Both the position numbers and the translations under genes were made by a program. The notes under the pieces were generated by a model that had not been told where the DNA came from, did not search any database, and saw only the letters and a list, made by a program, of their open reading frames with translations. This document shows, one piece after another, positions 50,868 through 60,343 of a DNA stretch of 64,000 nt (position 1 is its first letter; the number at the start of each line of letters is the position of its first letter). Source of the stretch: Thermodesulfobacteriota bacterium (lineage in GTDB: Bacteria > Desulfobacterota > DSM-4660 > Desulfatiglandales > Desulfatiglandaceae); contig JANQDY010000074.1 of assembly GCA_028278625.1 (NCBI GenBank), forward strand, positions 1 through 64,000, given 5' to 3'.

Positions 50868-52451
50868 ATGAGCCGTGTAGACATTCAATCGACAAACAAG
50901 CCAATGGCACTGGGGCTATCGCTTTTTTGTTGCACGGTGGTGGCGTTGACCTTGGGCAGCTACGGCATTGCCTGGGATGAGGGGCCTTATATGCTTGCGG
51001 GAAAGCGGTACGTGGCGTGGCTTTTGGAACCCGCCATTGATACCGTGGACCGATACTGGTCCCTCAATCACGAACACCCGCCGCTGGTGAAAGTTCTGGG
51101 CGGCATGAGCGATTACATATGCCACCAGGTCCTGTCTTTCACCGACAGTGTAACGGCTTTCAGGCTCCAGACGCTCATCTTCGTTTTCTTCCTCACCTAC
51201 GGTCTGTTTTGTTTTTCCGCAGAGCTCTACGGCAATGGCGTGGCTCTGGTGGTGACGCTCTCGTTCTTTTTTCTGCCGAGGATCTTCTATCATTCCCATC
51301 TGGCTGCCCTTGATTATCCCCTGACCGCCTTGTGGTTTCTAACGGTCTATACCTTCTGGAAGGGCCTTCGCAAGGGCTGGAAGTGGATCATCACCTCTTC
51401 CCTCCTGCTGGGGTTTGCCCTGTTGATTAAACTGGCGGCGTTCTTCATCTATGTTCCATTGGCCATCTGGTGGCTGGTAGAAGCCTGGGATGCCCTAAAA
51501 AGGCAATCGCTTCAAAAAGGAGATTCCCCCATCAGAAAGCGCCATGGGCTCTTCCTGAAACCGGTCCCAATCATCATCGTTCCACCGGCCCTGTTGATCG
51601 CCCTATGGCCCTGGTTGTGGCGCGGCACCTTTGACAGATTGTCTCAGTATCTTCTCTTTCATGCCGATCATTTCGAAATTCCGGTGTTTTACCTGGGAAA
51701 ACAGTATGGGGTGGCACCATGGCATTACCCGGCCGCGTTGGTTCTGGTGACGGTCCCGATGATTGTTATGGTGCCGTTTGTCATCGGTCTTTTGCGGACC
51801 AATGATCCCGGCAACCGCAAAACCAACGCTTTCATCCTTTTTAATGGGCTTTTTCCCATTCTGATTGCCTCTTTGCCGGGTATTCCGAAATACGACGGCA
51901 TCCGGTTGTTTATGCCGGCATTTCCCTTTCTCTTAATGGTTTCAGGTCTGGGACTCAGGTTTCTCTTTGACAAAATACGGGAAACACGGCTTAGAACGGT
52001 GTTTATGGGGAGCTATGGGGTACTCTTTCTGATGTCTTTCTATTTTTCAGTGGTTAAAATGCACCCCTACCAGTCTTCCTATTACAGTGAGGCGGTGGGA
52101 GGTTTTTCCGGCGCATCGGATAAGGGATTTGAACATGAATACTGGGGCAGCCCATACAAGGATGTGCTCACATGGTTGAACCGAAACAGTCAACAAACCT
52201 TCTGGCTGGGGATGGCGGATATCGATCCCAAGGCCGCTTTTCCCTTTGTTTTCTACAAGGAAATGGGGCTGTTAAGCAAAAACGTCCGGTTTACTCAAGA
52301 AGATGAGGCTGATTATGCCGTACTGCTTATTCGACAGGGATTGTTCGACAGGGAGAAGTGGCAATACTATCAAAAGGAAATACCGGTTTTTTCGGTGAAG
52401 CATTCCGGCAGGATGCTCATCGGCATTTACAAAACGAGAAAGGGAAAATGA
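50868..52451 (+). CDS. GT-C family membrane glycosyltransferase (GT39/ArnT-like)
   Basis: A 527-residue protein with about eleven spans. The first external loop has GIAWDEGPYMLAGKRYVAW (Asp-Glu of the active site) and then NHEHPPLVKVLGG, the HPP motif of PMT/ArnT-type enzymes that use a lipid-phosphate sugar donor. The periplasmic C-terminal domain has GASDKGFEHEYWGSPYKDVL. A GTG directly precedes the ATG. It overlaps the next gene by 4 nt (ATGA). Confidence 0.85.
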   Translation: MSRVDIQSTNKPMALGLSLFCCTVVALTLGSYGIAWDEGPYMLAGKRYVAWLLEPAIDTVDRYWSLNHEHPPLVKVLGGMSDYICHQVLSFTDSVTAFRLQTLIFVFFLTYGLFCFSAELYGNGVALVVTLSFFFLPRIFYHSHLAALDYPLTALWFLTVYTFWKGLRKGWKWIITSSLLLGFALLIKLAAFFIYVPLAIWWLVEAWDALKRQSLQKGDSPIRKRHGLFLKPVPIIIVPPALLIALWPWLWRGTFDRLSQYLLFHADHFEIPVFYLGKQYGVAPWHYPAALVLVTVPMIVMVPFVIGLLRTNDPGNRKTNAFILFNGLFPILIASLPGIPKYDGIRLFMPAFPFLLMVSGLGLRFLFDKIRETRLRTVFMGSYGVLFLMSFYFSVVKMHPYQSSYYSEAVGGFSGASDKGFEHEYWGSPYKDVLTWLNRNSQQTFWLGMADIDPKAAFPFVFYKEMGLLSKNVRFTQEDEADYAVLLIRQGLFDREKWQYYQKEIPVFSVKHSGRMLIGIYKTRKGK

Positions 52452-54289
52452 AGCAGCCAAGTGCCACCCTAAAAAGAGAAAACACCCTTTCGAAGGGGCA
52501 TTCGGTGCTCATTTACATCCTTTTGCTGGCCGTGACCATCCGCGTGTTGCATCTGGTTGTCAGCAAAGAGAACCCGCTCTTGTACATGCCCGTTCTGGAT
52601 GAACGATACTATATTGAAATGGGAAAGGCCATCGGCAGCGGCCAGTTGGCGGGCGGAGAAACGGTTTTCTTCATGGACCCCCTTTACGGCTACTTCCTTG
52701 GCGCCCTTTTCTTTTTCTTTGGGGACAATCTGACCACCGTGAGGCTATTTCAGATCGTGATGGATGCCGTAAACGTCCTGCTCATCTACGGTGTTGCGTC
52801 AAAGCTCCTAAGAAAAGGAGCCGGCTATGTGGCGGCGCTCGCCTACGCGCTCTATCCGCTGGCCCTCTTTTATTCCCTCCTTATTCTCAAGACCACCGTT
52901 ACCACGACAGCACTTCTCTTTTTCACCCTGTATTTGCTGATCGCCCTTGAAAAAAGAAAAGGCGTTCACTGGTTCTGTTTCGGTCTTGTCATATGCGCCA
53001 TGACCTATCTGAGGGGCAATATGGTGCTTCTCCTGCCGCTCACCATCCTGATTGTGCCGATTTCAGAGAGGCTTTCATGGAGAGGTTTCCTTGGCGGGAT
53101 GCTCTTACTGGTGGTGGGGTTTATGGCTTTGCTCCCCTTGGGGATTTTCCGAAACTACCGGGTCAGCGGTGAGTTTGTCCTTATGAACAGTCAGGCGGGA
53201 CGCCTCTTTTACAGCTGCAACAATCCTCGAAATCTCACGGGGCGCTACAATGTGCCCGATTTTGCCCGGCCCGATCCTGTTGATTCCGAGCGGGATTTTC
53301 ACAAGGAAGCGGAACGAAGGACGGGATTAACCCTCGATTCAAGCCAGGCATCCCGGTATTGGATGAGGGAGGCGTTCAGGTTTTTTAAAGATGAGCCCGG
53401 TGTGATCCTCGAGCTTCTAACCAACAAAGTGAAAGGGACCGTGGGCAATTGCGAGATCGCCAATAATCATTCTTTTTATTCGGCTTCTGACTTTTCCCCC
53501 TTGCTCAGATGGTTTCCCCTCCCTTTTGCCTTTGCTTTCGCCTTGGGAATACCGGGTCTGGTACTGGGGATCATACGGAATCCAAAAGCCGCTCTCCTCT
53601 TGATCCCCTTGCTGACGGTTCTGACCACCATGCTCCTCTTTTACACTTCTTCCAGGTTCAGGATGCCGTTGGTACCCTATCTGCTGATAGGGATGGGGAT
53701 GACATGCTGCATCGGGTATGACTGGATCAGGGGAAAAAGGATCCCACAAATCCTTCTCCTTTTGCTGATCGTGGGGATCTGCGGTTGGGTCTCCCTTAAG
53801 GTGGCATGCCCCAAGCCGTCCGGAACGGAAGAATTCTTGCTGGGCAAAGCCTATTGGCGGCAAAAGGATTTTAAGAGTGCCAGAAGGATTGTTCTAAAAG
53901 GTTTAAATGATTTTCCAAATCAGGCAAGATTTCATATCCTAAGCGGGATGATCGCTTTTTCCGAAGGAAGACCGGATGATGCGGTGGCACACAACCGGCG
54001 GGCAATCCTTCTGGATGAAAGGAACGTAGATGCCTTCTTCAATCTGGGGCTCGTCTATTTGGAAACCAACAGACCGAAAATGGCTGTCCAATATTTTGAA
54101 AAGGCGTTTGCCATGGATGAGCGGCCCGATATTCTGCTGCACCTTGCCACGGCCCATGAAAAGAACCTGGACCCGGAAAAAGCCGCCGCCACCTATGATA
54201 GGCTCCTCCAAGTCTTGAAGGATGAGAGCCCCATGGCCCCGCGGATAAGGGAAAAATTGGAAAAACTTGAATTTTATGGGCAGAAGTGA
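52448..54289 (+). CDS. GT-C family membrane glycosyltransferase (GT39-like) with C-terminal TPRs
   Basis: A 613-residue protein: about eleven spans, first loop VLDERYYIEMGKAIGSGQL with the acidic pair, and a conserved NLTGRYNVPDFARP loop. The C-terminal 140 residues carry TPR units (VAHNRRAILLDERNVDAFFN, VYLETNRPKMAVQYFEKAF). The ATG at 52448 sits in the ATGA overlap with the previous gene; the frame is open further upstream but unlikely used. Confidence 0.83.
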   Translation: MKQPSATLKRENTLSKGHSVLIYILLLAVTIRVLHLVVSKENPLLYMPVLDERYYIEMGKAIGSGQLAGGETVFFMDPLYGYFLGALFFFFGDNLTTVRLFQIVMDAVNVLLIYGVASKLLRKGAGYVAALAYALYPLALFYSLLILKTTVTTTALLFFTLYLLIALEKRKGVHWFCFGLVICAMTYLRGNMVLLLPLTILIVPISERLSWRGFLGGMLLLVVGFMALLPLGIFRNYRVSGEFVLMNSQAGRLFYSCNNPRNLTGRYNVPDFARPDPVDSERDFHKEAERRTGLTLDSSQASRYWMREAFRFFKDEPGVILELLTNKVKGTVGNCEIANNHSFYSASDFSPLLRWFPLPFAFAFALGIPGLVLGIIRNPKAALLLIPLLTVLTTMLLFYTSSRFRMPLVPYLLIGMGMTCCIGYDWIRGKRIPQILLLLLIVGICGWVSLKVACPKPSGTEEFLLGKAYWRQKDFKSARRIVLKGLNDFPNQARFHILSGMIAFSEGRPDDAVAHNRRAILLDERNVDAFFNLGLVYLETNRPKMAVQYFEKAFAMDERPDILLHLATAHEKNLDPEKAAATYDRLLQVLKDESPMAPRIREKLEKLEFYGQK

Positions 54290-54307
54290 GGTAACCATTA
54301 CCCTGTC

Positions 54308-56659
54308 ATGAGCCTAAAGCGTCCCCAATATGGACATGGAGCGGGTTCCCCTGTTTTGCCGTATCTTCTGCTGGTCCTGACCGTCTTTGGCTTATTCGGA
54401 AAGGTCATCATATCCGGTGAATCACTTTGGGGGTCGGACCTTCTCCTTCAGTTTTATCCATGGAAGCGATTCCTCTATGATGCTGTGACCATTGATGGGT
54501 CGCTGCCATTCTGGAACCCCTATCTTTTTTCAGGAACCCCCTATATCGCCAACATTCAGGCATCCATGTTTTACCCCCTTGGTTTTCTCTACTATCTCCT
54601 GCCCACCGGTCAAGCGTATCTCTATTCCACCATCCTTCATGCCATCATGGGGATGGTCTTCATGTATCGGTTCATGCGTTCCCTTGATTGCTCAATGTCC
54701 GGCGCCTTCCTTTCCGGTTTCATATTTATGTTTAACGGCTACTTCATGGCCCACCTCTATGCGGGGCATCTCTCCTTTGTGCAGAATTACATCTGGATTC
54801 CGCTGATCTTCCTTTTCCTTGCTAAATTTGCGAAAACCCGTCGATGGACATATGCCATATGGGGGGGGCTTTTCCTGGGCGTACAAATTCTTGGGGGATT
54901 CCCTCAGATCGCCTTCTATACCATCCTTGGCATATTGATGTTCAGTCTCTATGCTGTCGTGACAAACGTGAAGACCCCAAATGGGAAAATCCCCAATACC
55001 GGAATTTTCGCCGCTTCTTCATTCACAATATCGGTCGGTTCAGTGCTTTTGATTGCCCTGGGGTTTCTTGTTTCAGCCATACAGCTCCTGCCCACCTATG
55101 AGTTTACCCAATTGTCGACGCGAGCCGGAGGGATCGGCTACCAATTCGCCACCATGGATTCCCTGCCGCCCCGGAACCTGTTGACGTTCATTTTTCCCCT
55201 CTTCTTCGGATCTCCCGTGGACGGCACTTTTTGGAAGGGCGGGGCCACCTGGGAGTTCTGGGAATACTGCGGTTATGTGGGCGTATCCGCCCTGGGAATG
55301 GTGCTTTTGAGCTTCCGAAGACTGCTGTTGGATCGCATGGGTCTCTTCTTTGTGCTGCTGATTCTGATCTCCCTTTTTCTGGCCTTTGGAAAATACAATC
55401 CCCTTTACCCCTTGATATACCACCTTCCGGGATTCAACTCTTTTCGCATACCGGCCCAAATCCTCTTTCTTTTTGTCTTTTCAATGGCGGTTCTGAGCGG
55501 AAAAGCGCTGGACATACAGAGAGGGTCCGGCGCCTTTGAAAAGAGTGGGATAAGGATCCTGGTGTTGATCCTTTTTCTGTTCCTTCCCTTGGTCATCTGG
55601 TCTTCTCTTTTTCCGGAGAATTTCAGTTCAGCCATTTTCCATCTGGTGGGGGGAGTGAACGCAGCACCGGACAGAGACGGTCTGATCGGTCCCGTCATCA
55701 GCCGATCTCTATTGCTCGGTTACGGCATTTTTCTGGCTTTTACCGTATTCCTTTGCCTTAAAAAGAAGAACAGCATTTCAAAGTCCGTATTTGCGGGCAT
55801 GGCTATCGCTTTGGTCATGGTTGATTTGGGTTCCTTTGCCAATCCCCTGATTCGATCCTGGGATGTTTCCAAGGTGTCAAAAGCGGGAGGGGCGCTTTCC
55901 CATATCACCCAAGACCCCGCTGTTTCAAGAAGTGTCATCAATGGCAGATGTTTCATTGAGAACGCCGGGCTCTGGTACGGATTCCAGGATATCCAAGGGT
56001 ATGACCCGCTGATTCTGAGACGCTATATGATGTATATCAACAGAAGCCAGGGGATTGATCCCGACGAAAAAGTGGTGAATCTCCATTATATCAAGCATTT
56101 TGACAATAAACTGATTCGAATGTTGAACCTGGAATTCGTGGTTGAATGTGATCGCATGAGCATCCGAAAAATGAGCCCTCTGATTCCCAGATGTTGGATT
56201 GTTCATGAGGCGGAAGCCAAAAACAGGGAAGAGACCCTGGATTTCATGCGGGAACCAGGGTTTGATCCACGAAAAACGGTGGTCCTGGAACCGCGTGACG
56301 TTCCGGAAGCCCTTTTTACTGAAACGCCCCGGCTGGATATCGCGGAAACCTGCGGAATTACACGGTATGAAAAGGATGATATGGCGCTTCTGGCGGATCT
56401 GGCATCCCCGGGATTTCTGGTGTTGAGTGAAATCGATTATCCGGGCTGGCAGGTTTATGTGAACGGGGAAAAGAGGGAAATTCTTCGAGGGAATTACCTT
56501 TTCAGGACCATTCCTCTTGAACCGGGGCGTCACAAAATCCGTCTTCGATTCAGCCCCATGAGCTTCAAATTGGGGGCCGCCGTTTCGATCGCCACACTGC
56601 TTCTGGTGATGGTTTGCCTGTTACATGGCCGGAAACGGCAGCCCGGAAAGGAGGGCTGA
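54308..56659 (+). CDS. YfhO family membrane protein (GT-C-like)
   Basis: A 783-residue protein with twelve or more spans followed by a periplasmic beta domain. The first loop GSDLLLQFYPWKRFLYDA and FWNPYLFSGTPYIANIQASM are the YfhO signature; the last part, LSEIDYPGWQVYVNG ... GNYLFRTIPLEPGRHKI, is the usual C-terminal beta sandwich. YfhO is needed for glycosylation of lipoteichoic acid in Gram-positives; its role in Gram-negatives is not established. Confidence 0.87.
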   Translation: MSLKRPQYGHGAGSPVLPYLLLVLTVFGLFGKVIISGESLWGSDLLLQFYPWKRFLYDAVTIDGSLPFWNPYLFSGTPYIANIQASMFYPLGFLYYLLPTGQAYLYSTILHAIMGMVFMYRFMRSLDCSMSGAFLSGFIFMFNGYFMAHLYAGHLSFVQNYIWIPLIFLFLAKFAKTRRWTYAIWGGLFLGVQILGGFPQIAFYTILGILMFSLYAVVTNVKTPNGKIPNTGIFAASSFTISVGSVLLIALGFLVSAIQLLPTYEFTQLSTRAGGIGYQFATMDSLPPRNLLTFIFPLFFGSPVDGTFWKGGATWEFWEYCGYVGVSALGMVLLSFRRLLLDRMGLFFVLLILISLFLAFGKYNPLYPLIYHLPGFNSFRIPAQILFLFVFSMAVLSGKALDIQRGSGAFEKSGIRILVLILFLFLPLVIWSSLFPENFSSAIFHLVGGVNAAPDRDGLIGPVISRSLLLGYGIFLAFTVFLCLKKKNSISKSVFAGMAIALVMVDLGSFANPLIRSWDVSKVSKAGGALSHITQDPAVSRSVINGRCFIENAGLWYGFQDIQGYDPLILRRYMMYINRSQGIDPDEKVVNLHYIKHFDNKLIRMLNLEFVVECDRMSIRKMSPLIPRCWIVHEAEAKNREETLDFMREPGFDPRKTVVLEPRDVPEALFTETPRLDIAETCGITRYEKDDMALLADLASPGFLVLSEIDYPGWQVYVNGEKREILRGNYLFRTIPLEPGRHKIRLRFSPMSFKLGAAVSIATLLLVMVCLLHGRKRQPGKEG

Positions 56660-56664
56660 TCAAT

Positions 56665-57978
56665 ATGCCCGAGGGTACGGACCCTTCCAGGTTTCTGGGA
56701 TTTGAAATGGATGACGCTTATGGTAACGGCCCTGGGGAAAAGAGCTTCCGCCTTTTGCTGACGGTTTTGATCGGTTTCACCCTGGTAAATTACCTGTACC
56801 ATGGGCTTTTCAGACCCTTGTTCACGGACAAGGCCGATTTTGAAGCCTATTACAATGCGGCCCTGGCCCTGCGGTACGGCGGGGGGCTCTATGATCTGAT
56901 GCTCGATTTTTTCAGGGAGGGACCGGCCAAATACGATGGGCCCCTTCCCTATGTGTATCCCCCGGCCTTTGCCATTTTTCTGACCCCTCTGGCATATGTG
57001 GATTTCAGGACTGCCGTTCTCATCTGGATCTTCATGGATCAGGTCCTTTTCTTGGGGGGTGTCTGGCTGCTGATGCGGGCCATTTCCCCCAGGTATTCAT
57101 GGCTCAAACTGGCGGCGATACTCTTTGTGTGCATGAATTTCCGGCCGCTTTTTATCGATGTCCTTTTGGGGCAAATCAATGTCCTGCTCTTTTTTCTGAT
57201 GGTTTTGGGCCTCTATTTTTATCGATCAGGGAAAGATATCCATGCGGGTATCGCCCTTGCCATGGCATCCATGATCAAAGTGATTCCCTTTTTCCTCTTG
57301 GGATATTTTCTCTGGAAGCGTGCCTACAAGGTATTTCTGGCGGGCGTTTTTGCCTTGTTGGTTCTCTTTTTGTATTCATTGCTCTTCTTCGATTTTGATC
57401 TCTATGTTTGGTATTTCAAGTTCATGGGGGACCAGTCGCTCTTTAATGCCTACCACGACAATCATTCCCTGACCGGGTTTGTTTCCCGAATGCTGGTCCG
57501 GTCCATGTGGGCGGAAGGGATTATCGATCATCCCACCGCGGCCCATATCTCCATCATCATGGGTTCTCTCGTGATATTGGCCGCTTTCCTCTTTGTCACC
57601 CGTAAACGCCTGGACCGTAAAGACGAACGGTTTCTCCATGAATACGGTCTTGCCGTCATCACCATGCTCTTGCTCAGCAAGATGACCTCCACGCCCTATC
57701 TGGTCATGCTGTTGGTCCCCTTAAGTATTTGGGTGACCGACGTGATGGATCGGATCCCGCCACCCAAATGGCTGGTACCCACGGTGGCGGCATACGGGGT
57801 CATGGCCGTATGGTATCCATTGCCCGTGGGGAAATTTCTCAACATGGAGACCTATGAGATGTTTTTAAAGGGGATACAGGTAAACATTTTTTCAATCCAG
57901 TTTTTTGCCCTGTGTATCTTCTGGTTCTATTTTGTTCACAGGATCGCCAAAACCGAAACAGGTGAAAGAAGTGTGTGA
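56665..57978 (+). CDS. GT87-type membrane mannosyltransferase-like protein (DUF2029)
   Basis: A 437-residue protein with ten or so spans and the GT87 opening loop FTDKADFEAYYNAALALRYG (acidic catalytic Asp) followed by YVYPPAFAIFLTPLAYV. GT87 members use polyprenyl-phosphate mannose in actinobacteria. The ATG at 56665 follows AAAGGAGGG; it is 6 nt after the YfhO stop. The open frame upstream of it overlaps YfhO and is not needed. Confidence 0.85.
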   Translation: MPEGTDPSRFLGFEMDDAYGNGPGEKSFRLLLTVLIGFTLVNYLYHGLFRPLFTDKADFEAYYNAALALRYGGGLYDLMLDFFREGPAKYDGPLPYVYPPAFAIFLTPLAYVDFRTAVLIWIFMDQVLFLGGVWLLMRAISPRYSWLKLAAILFVCMNFRPLFIDVLLGQINVLLFFLMVLGLYFYRSGKDIHAGIALAMASMIKVIPFFLLGYFLWKRAYKVFLAGVFALLVLFLYSLLFFDFDLYVWYFKFMGDQSLFNAYHDNHSLTGFVSRMLVRSMWAEGIIDHPTAAHISIIMGSLVILAAFLFVTRKRLDRKDERFLHEYGLAVITMLLLSKMTSTPYLVMLLVPLSIWVTDVMDRIPPPKWLVPTVAAYGVMAVWYPLPVGKFLNMETYEMFLKGIQVNIFSIQFFALCIFWFYFVHRIAKTETGERSV

Positions 57979-58651
57979 TGTGATACCTGGTTTGAAGCCC
58001 AGGCCTCCGCTAAAGACCCTTGAAGGCATGTATCGAAACATGCCGTGCAATGTGCTTGAGCGGTTTGTCATTTCCATGAGATTGCGGTTTTCTTCCTATG
58101 ATGTCATGGCCTCCCATGTCCCTCCTTCCGGCCGGATTTTGGACCTGGGCTGCGGTTTCGGAATGCTGAGCAGCTATCTGGCCCTGTCTTCCGAAAGAAG
58201 GGTTGTCAAAGGGGTTGACATATCGGCCAGGCGAATCCACATTGCCCGAAGGGCCTCAAGGGGGATCGGCAATATCTGTTTTGAAGAGGGGGATTTTCTT
58301 GGAACCGATTTTGCCGGCTATGATTGCATCCTGTTGATCGATACGCTCCATTACTTTCCCGCGCCAGTTCAAGACCGGATCATAGAACGATGCTGCGAAG
58401 GGATGCGCAAAATGGGGATGATTCTCATCAGAGATTCAAATAGGGATGTGAAACTGCGGCACTTCATTACCGGATGGTATGAAACCGTGATGACAAAATC
58501 CGGATTTACAAAGGGAGAGACGCTTTTTTTCAGGAGTTTCCGTGAGCTGAAGGGGTTGATTGAAAGCCTGGGGTTTCGCGTATTCATGACGCCCTTGTGG
58601 GGCAGAACCCCTTTTGCGGACACACTGATGGTATGCAGAAAAGAGCGTTAA
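57971..58651 (+). CDS. Class I SAM-dependent methyltransferase
   Basis: A 226-residue protein with SAM motif I ILDLGCGFGMLSSYLAL, motif II around VKGVDIS, and motif IV CILLIDTLHYF. It probably methylates a sugar or lipid in the glycan pathway; target unknown. Start chosen as GTG at 57971, 6 nt after AGGTGA and overlapping the previous stop by 8 nt. ATG at 58028 is the first in-frame ATG inside and would also keep the SAM domain. Confidence 0.75.
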   Translation: MCDVIPGLKPRPPLKTLEGMYRNMPCNVLERFVISMRLRFSSYDVMASHVPPSGRILDLGCGFGMLSSYLALSSERRVVKGVDISARRIHIARRASRGIGNICFEEGDFLGTDFAGYDCILLIDTLHYFPAPVQDRIIERCCEGMRKMGMILIRDSNRDVKLRHFITGWYETVMTKSGFTKGETLFFRSFRELKGLIESLGFRVFMTPLWGRTPFADTLMVCRKER

Positions 58652-58677
58652 GGGGTGGTTCGGTAAGAGGCAAAGAA

Positions 58678-59445
58678 ATGGGATCAGGGGAAGAAAGCAG
58701 TCGTTTTCTGTTATCCGTGGTAATTCCTTCCTATAACGAGGGACCTGAGATACTCCTTTTCCTGAAAGATGTGAGAGATTACCTGGATACCCGTGGTTTT
58801 GGAAGCGAAATCCTTGTGGTGGATGATGCCAGCACCGATGGGACCTACGATTTGCTGGTTGAATTGGAGAGGGCCGGGCCATATCGCGTGTTCAGAAATG
58901 CCGTGAACCGGGGAAAGGGGTATTCCGTTAGAAAAGGCGTTCTGGCTTCCAAGGGGGATTATATTTTGACCATGGACGCGGACAATGCCTACAGCATTTC
59001 CGCCTTGGACGATTTTCTGATGCCCCTTCGAAAGGGGACGTGTCATATTGCCCTGGGAAACAGACGAATACCAAATTCCAGGTTCGTTTTAAGCCCAAAA
59101 TTCCTGCCCTATGTTTATGTGCGTCATCTGACCGGGATCATGTTTAATCGTATCGTCCAGCGGTTTCTTCTGTCGGGATTCTCCGACACCCAGTGCGGTT
59201 ACAAATGCTTTCGACGGGATGCGGCAATGCGCATTTTCAGGCAACTGAGGATATTGGGTTTTTGTTTTGATGTGGAAGTCCTGGTGCTGGCATCAGAATT
59301 TGGTTACGCGTGTATCGATATCCCCGTCACCTTCCGTTATAACGGAGAACCCTCTTCCATCAGACTTTTTCCCCATACCTTCATTTTTCTGCGCGATCTT
59401 TTCCTGATACGAAGAAACAGGCTACGGGGAGTTTATGCTATCTGA
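58678..59445 (+). CDS. Family 2 glycosyltransferase (dolichyl-phosphate glucosyltransferase-like)
   Basis: A 255-residue GT-A enzyme: LSVVIPSYNEGPEILLFLKD, ILVVDDASTDGT, RGKGYSVRKGV, metal-binding TMDADNAYS, and the acceptor motif SGFSDTQCGYKCFRRDA, which is the signature of ALG5/DPG-synthase-type enzymes. It has no C-terminal membrane spans, unlike the GtrB-like enzyme at 47863. AAGAGG lies before the ATG at 58678. Its last 11 nt overlap the next gene. Confidence 0.87.
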   Translation: MGSGEESSRFLLSVVIPSYNEGPEILLFLKDVRDYLDTRGFGSEILVVDDASTDGTYDLLVELERAGPYRVFRNAVNRGKGYSVRKGVLASKGDYILTMDADNAYSISALDDFLMPLRKGTCHIALGNRRIPNSRFVLSPKFLPYVYVRHLTGIMFNRIVQRFLLSGFSDTQCGYKCFRRDAAMRIFRQLRILGFCFDVEVLVLASEFGYACIDIPVTFRYNGEPSSIRLFPHTFIFLRDLFLIRRNRLRGVYAI

Positions 59446-60343
59446 GCGGCGAAAGGTGGCATCGGAGGTGAACAGTGCACGTGCTTTAAAAGAGCGGCGA
59501 TTGATTATAAACGCCGATGATTTCGGACTGACCCAAGGCATCAACAAGGGGATTTTAGAGGGTTTTAAGGACGGGATCATCACGTCGGCCAGCCTTCTTA
59601 CGACCATGCCGGCATTTGAAGAGGCTGTGAACATGGCAACGGAAAACCGTCTGGACATAGGCCTTCATGTCTCTCTCACAGCCGGAAGACCATGCTCCCA
59701 AAAGGGGCCTTTGAGAGGGATTCTCAAAAACGGTGAGTTCATCAAAAGCTATTCTTTTCTTTTTAAAAGCATCTATGGTGGCAGGGTCGGCTTAAAAGAT
59801 CTAAAACGGGAAATGACGTGCCAGATCAGAAAAATACTGGATCATGGACTCACCATCAATCATATCAACGGTCATCAGCATGTGTTGATGCTTCCCGGTC
59901 TATTCGGCATTGCCATCGATTTGATGAAGGAATTTGGCATTCCCTTTATTCGAATACCCGCTGAAACCCGTGTGGTTCTGCACCATCCCATAAGGAAATG
60001 GGAGTTCGTGGTGCTGGCGTATCTTTCAAAATACTGGCAGTTGAAGCTTAAAATGTCAGGCAATTCCCGACAAATGGCCGATCATTTTCTGGGTCTTGAT
60101 TTTTCGGAAAACATGTCTCTCGAAGATTTAACGGCCACGGTGTGCGCGGTCAGGCCCGGGATCAGTGAACTCATGTGTCACCCGGGTTATGATGATGCCG
60201 CCTATCATAAGATCTACGACAAGCCGTTTATGGGAGAAAAGGAACTGGCGGCTCTCAACTCTTCACGCATAAGGGATGTCATTAAGACCAGAAAAATAGA
60301 ACTGATCGGATATGGCGACATCATCCGGAGCGGTCGAGGATGA
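59435..60343 (+). CDS. YdjC/ChbG-type carbohydrate deacetylase (HpnK-like)
   Basis: A 302-residue metal-dependent deacetylase: NADDFG (26-31) with the metal-binding Asp pair, DIGLHVSLTAG with the metal His, INHINGHQH and a late MCHPGYDD. It removes N-acetyl groups from sugars; the related HpnK is linked with hopanoid clusters, but here the neighbours are glycosyltransferases, so an N-acetylated lipid-linked sugar is a likelier substrate. Overlaps the preceding gene by 11 nt and the following one by 4 nt. Confidence 0.87.
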   Translation: MLSERRKVASEVNSARALKERRLIINADDFGLTQGINKGILEGFKDGIITSASLLTTMPAFEEAVNMATENRLDIGLHVSLTAGRPCSQKGPLRGILKNGEFIKSYSFLFKSIYGGRVGLKDLKREMTCQIRKILDHGLTINHINGHQHVLMLPGLFGIAIDLMKEFGIPFIRIPAETRVVLHHPIRKWEFVVLAYLSKYWQLKLKMSGNSRQMADHFLGLDFSENMSLEDLTATVCAVRPGISELMCHPGYDDAAYHKIYDKPFMGEKELAALNSSRIRDVIKTRKIELIGYGDIIRSGRG

